From Candidatus Nanopelagicales bacterium (lineage in GTDB: Bacteria; Actinomycetota; Actinomycetes; S36-B12; UBA5976): a stretch of 7,912 nt of DNA. Location: positions 9,133 to 17,044 of the forward strand of contig JALRCB010000013.1 of NCBI GenBank assembly GCA_023257525.1. Direction: 5' to 3'. Each line of letters starts with the position of its first letter. Position 1 is the first letter of the stretch. Below, piece by piece: positions 6,847-7,912 of this stretch. A model generated the notes under the pieces. It was not told where the DNA came from. It saw only the letters and a program-made list of their open reading frames with translations, and did not search any database. The translations under genes and the position numbers were made by a program.

Positions 6847-7316
6847 TACTTTCCACCCTTCATGGTCTCAGCTGCGAGGGCAACTGACTTAACAATATTG
6901 TGGTAACCAGTGCAGCGACATAGATTGCCTTCAAGGCCTTCTCTAATTTCTGCTTCACTTGGATTTGGGTTCTCGCTAAGCAAGTCAACCGCTGACATCA
7001 CCATTCCTGGGGTGCAGTAACCACATTGCAAACCATGGCATTCCTTGAATGCAGCTTGCACTGGATGCCACTCGTCTCCAGCTAAACCTTCGATTGTGGT
7101 AACTGATGAGCCATCTGCCTGTACGGCTAACACACTGCAAGATTTTGCACTGCGGCCATCAAGTAAAATTGTGCATGCGCCACAGCTTGAGGTGTCGCAA
7201 CCAACAACGGTTCCAACTTTTCCTACCTGTTCGCGCAAGTAATGAACTAATAAAGTTCGTGGTTCAACTTCACTTTCGTGAAGAACTCCATCGACTGTGA
7301 TACTTACCTTTGTCAT
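6846..7316 (-). CDS. coxS: 2Fe-2S (small) subunit of the CODH-like hydroxylase
   Basis: Electron-transfer subunit with two 2Fe-2S clusters linking the Mo site to FAD. The N-terminal plant-type ferredoxin domain (1-75) has Cys40, Cys45, Cys48 and Cys60 in GCDTSSCGACTILLDG and a later SC. The C-terminal [2Fe-2S]_2 domain holds Cys98 and Cys101 (QCGYCTPGM) and Cys133 and Cys135 (NLCRCTGY). All eight ligands are present, so both clusters should form. Length (156) is typical. The ATG at 7316 is supported by GGAG five bases upstream and by family alignment starting immediately. It is the first gene of the operon, and its stop overlaps the coxL start. No Tat or Sec signal is visible, unlike periplasmic PaoA/YagT-type small subunits, so the complex should be cytoplasmic. 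Confidence 0.96.
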   Translation of the reverse strand: MTKVSITVDGVLHESEVEPRTLLVHYLREQVGKVGTVVGCDTSSCGACTILLDGRSAKSCSVLAVQADGSSVTTIEGLAGDEWHPVQAAFKECHGLQCGYCTPGMVMSAVDLLSENPNPSEAEIREGLEGNLCRCTGYHNIVKSVALAAETMKGGK

Positions 7317-7321
7317 GCGTA

Positions 7322-7325
7322 CTCC
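7322..7325 (-). promoter_or_regulatory. Ribosome binding site of coxS
   Basis: GGAG (within TTGGAG) on the minus strand sits five bases before the coxS ATG at 7316 and fixes that start. Confidence 0.65.
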
Positions 7326-7356
7326 AAACGCTCAACACACCCAGCAATGGCTAGTC

Positions 7357-7376
7357 CGTTGCTGTTAATAGCAACG
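7357..7376. promoter_or_regulatory. Near-perfect 20-bp palindrome, candidate operator of the cox-like operon
   Basis: CGTTGCT (7357-7363) and AGCAACG (7370-7376) are perfect inverted copies. The six bases between them continue the symmetry except for one mismatched pair (7364/7369), so nine of ten positions per half-site match. A third partial copy, CAGCAA (7342-7347), can alternatively pair with TTGCTG (7359-7364). The palindrome covers the predicted -10 and start point of the minus-strand promoter, where a repressor would block transcription. It is equally able to form a short RNA hairpin in the leader, but no T-tract follows, so it is not a terminator. The regulator is unknown. Confidence 0.55.
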
Positions 7377-7401
7377 TAGACCTGCAAATTCGTTCTGGCA
7401 A
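7373..7401 (-). promoter_or_regulatory. Candidate promoter of the coxSLM-like operon
   Basis: On the minus strand a -35 box TTGCCA (7401-7396, five of six to TTGACA) is followed by exactly 17 bases and then TACGTT (7378-7373), which fits the loose TAnnnT actinobacterial -10 pattern. Transcription would start near 7366, giving a leader of about 50 bases. The prediction comes from sequence matching only. Confidence 0.4.
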
Positions 7402-7411
7402 GGGATTTGCA
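7383..7411. promoter_or_regulatory. Spaced inverted repeat, candidate second regulator site
   Basis: TGCAAAT (7383-7389) and ATTTGCA (7405-7411) are perfect inverted copies separated by 15 bases. Half-site centres are 22 bases apart, about two helical turns. The repeat brackets the -35 box of the predicted minus-strand promoter and lies upstream of the ureohydrolase promoter. A chance 7-bp repeat in AT-rich DNA cannot be excluded. Confidence 0.35.
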
Positions 7412-7437
7412 ATAAATAGTGCACCTCGGGCAAACCC

Positions 7438-7466
7438 CTGATAAATCTGGATTTTTGCTAGATAAT
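7438..7466 (+). promoter_or_regulatory. Candidate promoter of the ureohydrolase gene
   Basis: GATAAT (7461-7466, five of six to TATAAT) lies 17 bases after CTGATA (7438-7443, four of six to TTGACA). The start point would be near 7473, giving a leader of just under 40 bases before ATG 7511. The -10 is good and the -35 weak. Confidence 0.4.
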
Positions 7467-7510
7467 CGTTGTTTAAATAGGAAAATTTGTTTTACCGAGA
7501 TTGGAACCAA

Positions 7511-7912
7511 ATGAGCAACGAATCGCTACCCCGACTATTAACAGGCGATGTCGTTGGTCAAGTAGATGCCACTCAAGTTCCTCGGTATGCCGGCTTGGGA
7601 ACATTTGCTCGCCTGCCATTTATCGATGAAGTATCTGACGTTGATGTGGCTTTGGTAGGAATTCCATTTGATACCGGAGTCAGTTACCGACCTGGAGCTC
7701 GATTTGGTCCAAGCCATGTTCGCGAATCTTCGCGCCTACTTCGCCCCTTCAATCCAGCTGGTAGCAAGTCTCCGTTTGCCTCACAGCAAGTAGCTGATGC
7801 TGGCGACATTGCGGCCAATCCATTTCACATTGAAGAAGCTATCTCTCAGATTGAGCGTGGCTCTAGAGCGCTCCATGAACGAGCAAAGCGTCTAATCACA
7901 ATTGGTGGTGAC
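7511..7912 (+). CDS. speB: Agmatinase/guanidinobutyrase-type ureohydrolase, N-terminal part (cut by window end)
   Basis: Ureohydrolases hydrolyse guanidino compounds to urea and an amine using a two-metal centre. The visible 134 residues run without a stop from ATG 7511 to the window edge. They show the agmatinase-family N-terminus: YAGLGTFARLP (26-36), VDVALVGIPFDTGVSYRPGARFGPSHVRESSRLL across 44-77, and ITIGGD (129-134), which is where the family's metal-ligand GGDH motif begins. The remaining ligands (DAHxD and DxDxxDP) lie beyond the window, so intactness cannot be judged. The start is supported by family alignment and a weak GGAA at 7503-7506. It is divergent from the cox-like operon with about 190 bases between them, so shared control is plausible. 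Substrate is uncertain: agmatine, 4-guanidinobutyrate and other guanidines are handled by close relatives. Confidence 0.88.
   Translation, partial: MSNESLPRLLTGDVVGQVDATQVPRYAGLGTFARLPFIDEVSDVDVALVGIPFDTGVSYRPGARFGPSHVRESSRLLRPFNPAGSKSPFASQQVADAGDIAANPFHIEEAISQIERGSRALHERAKRLITIGGD

Noticed and set aside
3608..7316. Genuine aerobic CO dehydrogenase (form I)
   Set aside because: The large subunit lacks AYxCSFR and has AYRGAGR, and the gene order is S-L-M rather than M-S-L.
7420..7440. GGG/CCC mini-hairpin as a possible terminator or attenuator
   Set aside because: Only three base pairs around a four-base loop and no T-tract follow, so it is not distinguishable from chance.
7313..7510. 65-codon open frame on the minus strand filling the region upstream of coxS, ending ATGA-like on the coxS start
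   Set aside because: The translation resembles no family I know, it has no ribosome binding site, and it spans the inverted repeats and predicted promoters of both flanking genes. It is better read as intergenic control DNA.

Overview
The window looks like part of a chromosome from a low- to mid-GC actinobacterium, possibly one of the small-genome freshwater lineages. This is an inference from the actinobacterial flavour of the proteins, base composition that looks a little under half G+C by eye, tight gene packing, and use of TTG and possibly GTG starts. No rRNA, tRNA, mobile element, CRISPR array or long repeat was seen.

Layout: (1) 26-2900, plus strand, is a compact three-gene cluster for molybdenum cofactor handling: a MoeA-like molybdotransferase, an XdhC/CoxI-family maturation factor and a MocA-like nucleotidyltransferase. 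(2) 2939-3520, minus strand, is a small DUF2182-type membrane protein that converges on the first cluster. (3) 3559-3599 is a strong hairpin terminator, T-tracted on both sides. (4) 3608-7316, minus strand, is a three-gene operon for a molybdenum hydroxylase of the CO dehydrogenase/xanthine dehydrogenase family, transcribed in the order small (2Fe-2S), large (Mo), medium (FAD). Both internal junctions are TAATG stop/start overlaps with GGNGG ribosome binding sites six bases before the ATG. (5) 7317-7510 is a divergent control region with inverted repeats and candidate promoters. (6) 7511 to the right edge, plus strand, is the N-terminal third or so of an agmatinase-type ureohydrolase, cut by the window end.

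How they fit together: the hydroxylase large subunit carries AYRGAGR rather than the AYxCSFR of genuine CO dehydrogenases, and the gene order is S-L-M. Both mark a 'form II' CODH-like enzyme whose substrate is probably not CO. MoeA inserts Mo, a MocA-type enzyme adds CMP to give the cytosine dinucleotide cofactor, and XdhC-type proteins carry, sulfurate or insert the cofactor, so the left cluster reads as a private maturation kit for the hydroxylase. The divergent ureohydrolase sharing the control region hints at a catabolic role for a nitrogenous compound, but the substrate cannot be read from sequence. I see no clearly undescribed system. The best leads are the unknown hydroxylase substrate, the symmetric control region and the divergent MoeA.
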